Below, in pieces: positions 63,330 through 64,000 of a DNA stretch of 64,000 nucleotides (positions are counted from its first letter, which is position 1; every line of letters begins with the position of its first letter). Made by a program: the position numbers and the translations under genes. The DNA comes from Toxoplasma gondii ME49 (taxonomy: Eukaryota; Apicomplexa; Conoidasida; Eucoccidiorida; Sarcocystidae): NCBI RefSeq assembly GCF_000006565.2, contig NC_031480.1, forward strand, positions 3,569,529-3,633,528, given 5' to 3'. Below the pieces are notes generated by a model. It was not told the origin of the DNA, did not search any database, and saw only the letters and a list, made by a program, of their open reading frames with translations.

Positions 63330-64000
63330 TCATTCCTGTGGAACTGTTTCAGTAATCGCCGTAGAAAGGAGTTCGTAAAGAGACTTCTTGTTTAACTGTG
63401 GCTTCGTCTGGGGTAGAAGAACGGGCCGGCCGGCCTGATTTGTGGTCGTAGTGCTGAATCGAGAAAGGAAGTACTCCTTCTCCTTCGAAAGCAGGTTTCT
63501 CTTCTGCAAAGTAGTGACAGCTTGAGATTGCTGCAGCGGACGAAAGAATAACTGCTCGGGACTCACCAATTCTAGAGCTTCGATTTCTCTCTCTAACTTC
63601 TGAATCATCAATGGACCTCGGGGACCCTCGGACTGAAGTTCTTTAAGCTCGGCATCAAAGCGAGTTCTCAGAATGGCGACTGTTTGAGCGTGTCTTTGCA
63701 GTAACAGCTGCCTTTCACTCTTCGAAGTGGCAACAGCTTCCCGCAAGCGGCACACACCCTCTGTCAGTTGAGACAGTTGCGCTTTTTTCTCGGTGACTTG
63801 CCTCGACAGCGAGGAGAGACTCGCTTCCTTATCCGCCTGTTCACACCTGGCCCAGTGGAGCTCCGTTTCGGGTAACATTACGCCACACGCTTACCTTTGC
63901 CCGCTTATACGATGTTTCACGCTCCACTGCATTGGCTCCACTCTTTTCGACTTGCAAGGCGAGTGCCAGCTTGCCTTGAATGATAACAGCAAGTGAAACC
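63330..64000 (-). CDS. Coiled-coil protein, C-terminal part (cut by the right edge)
   Basis: Three exons in phase 0: 63895 to beyond 64000, 63567-63836 and 63330-63530, with donors GTAAGC and GTGAGT. The readable 190 residues run from about GKLALALQVEKSGANAVERE through a long charged helix (SLSRQVTEKKAQLSQLTEGV, RLREAVATSKSERQLLLQRH, RTRFDAELKELQSEG, KLEREIEALEL) to a Ser/Thr/Asn stretch (RFSTTTTNQAGRPVLLPQTK) and the end SLYELLSTAITETVPQE. The helix shows heptad-like spacing of Leu, Val and Ala. Such tails occur in cytoskeletal, kinetochore and intraflagellar-transport proteins; nothing here lets me choose. The upstream part lies outside the window. Confidence 0.7.

Noticed and set aside
1..64000. 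tRNA, rRNA, CRISPR, transposase or integrase signals
   Set aside because: Looked for T-loop words, regular spaced repeats and recombinase motifs; none was found.

Overview
The window looks like nuclear DNA of a sarcocystid coccidian, most likely Toxoplasma gondii or a close relative (Neospora, Hammondia). The evidence is base composition near 50% GC in exons, many short introns with pyrimidine-rich acceptors, very long low-complexity insertions in conserved proteins, TGCATGC words between genes, and TA microsatellites inside introns. I saw no bacterial operon, tRNA, rRNA, CRISPR array or transposon. All gene models below come from reading exons by hand and checking that intron phases keep one frame; no search was run.

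Layout, left to right. (1) Minus strand, 4817 to beyond the left edge: the N-terminal part of a long-chain acyl-CoA synthetase. (2) Plus strand, 10399-10902: a 167-residue single-pass, probably mitochondrial, membrane protein. (3) Minus strand, 17378-14632: a six-exon tetraspan membrane protein with claudin-like topology. (4) Plus strand, 19673-28102: a 2,760-residue FAN1-type (VRR-NUC) DNA-repair nuclease in two exons. (5) Minus strand, 46916-31109: a 21-exon, about 796-residue protein built from degenerate EF-hands. (6) Minus strand, about 54213-49569: a membrane-anchored, OMS1-like SAM methyltransferase. (7) Plus strand, 56144-62489: syntaxin-16, the Qa-SNARE of the trans-Golgi/endosome system, in ten exons and complete. 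(8) Minus strand, from the right edge to 63330: the C-terminal end of a coiled-coil protein.

The genes are unrelated housekeeping or cell-biology functions (lipid activation, DNA repair, membrane traffic, mitochondrion, calcium binding), each with its own promoter region, as is usual in this lineage. Neighbours are divergent (ACS/mitochondrial protein; tetraspan/FAN1; methyltransferase/syntaxin), convergent (mitochondrial protein/tetraspan; FAN1/EF-hand; syntaxin/coiled-coil) or tandem (methyltransferase/EF-hand).

The most useful points for follow-up are the parasite FAN1, with an N-terminal PCNA-binding-type motif and an extra cysteine cluster; the unnamed EF-hand protein; an open frame without ATG upstream of the methyltransferase; the tetraspan protein with a cysteine-rich tail; a 69-bp intergenic duplication; and a TGTATGTACAC word found at several intron 3' ends.
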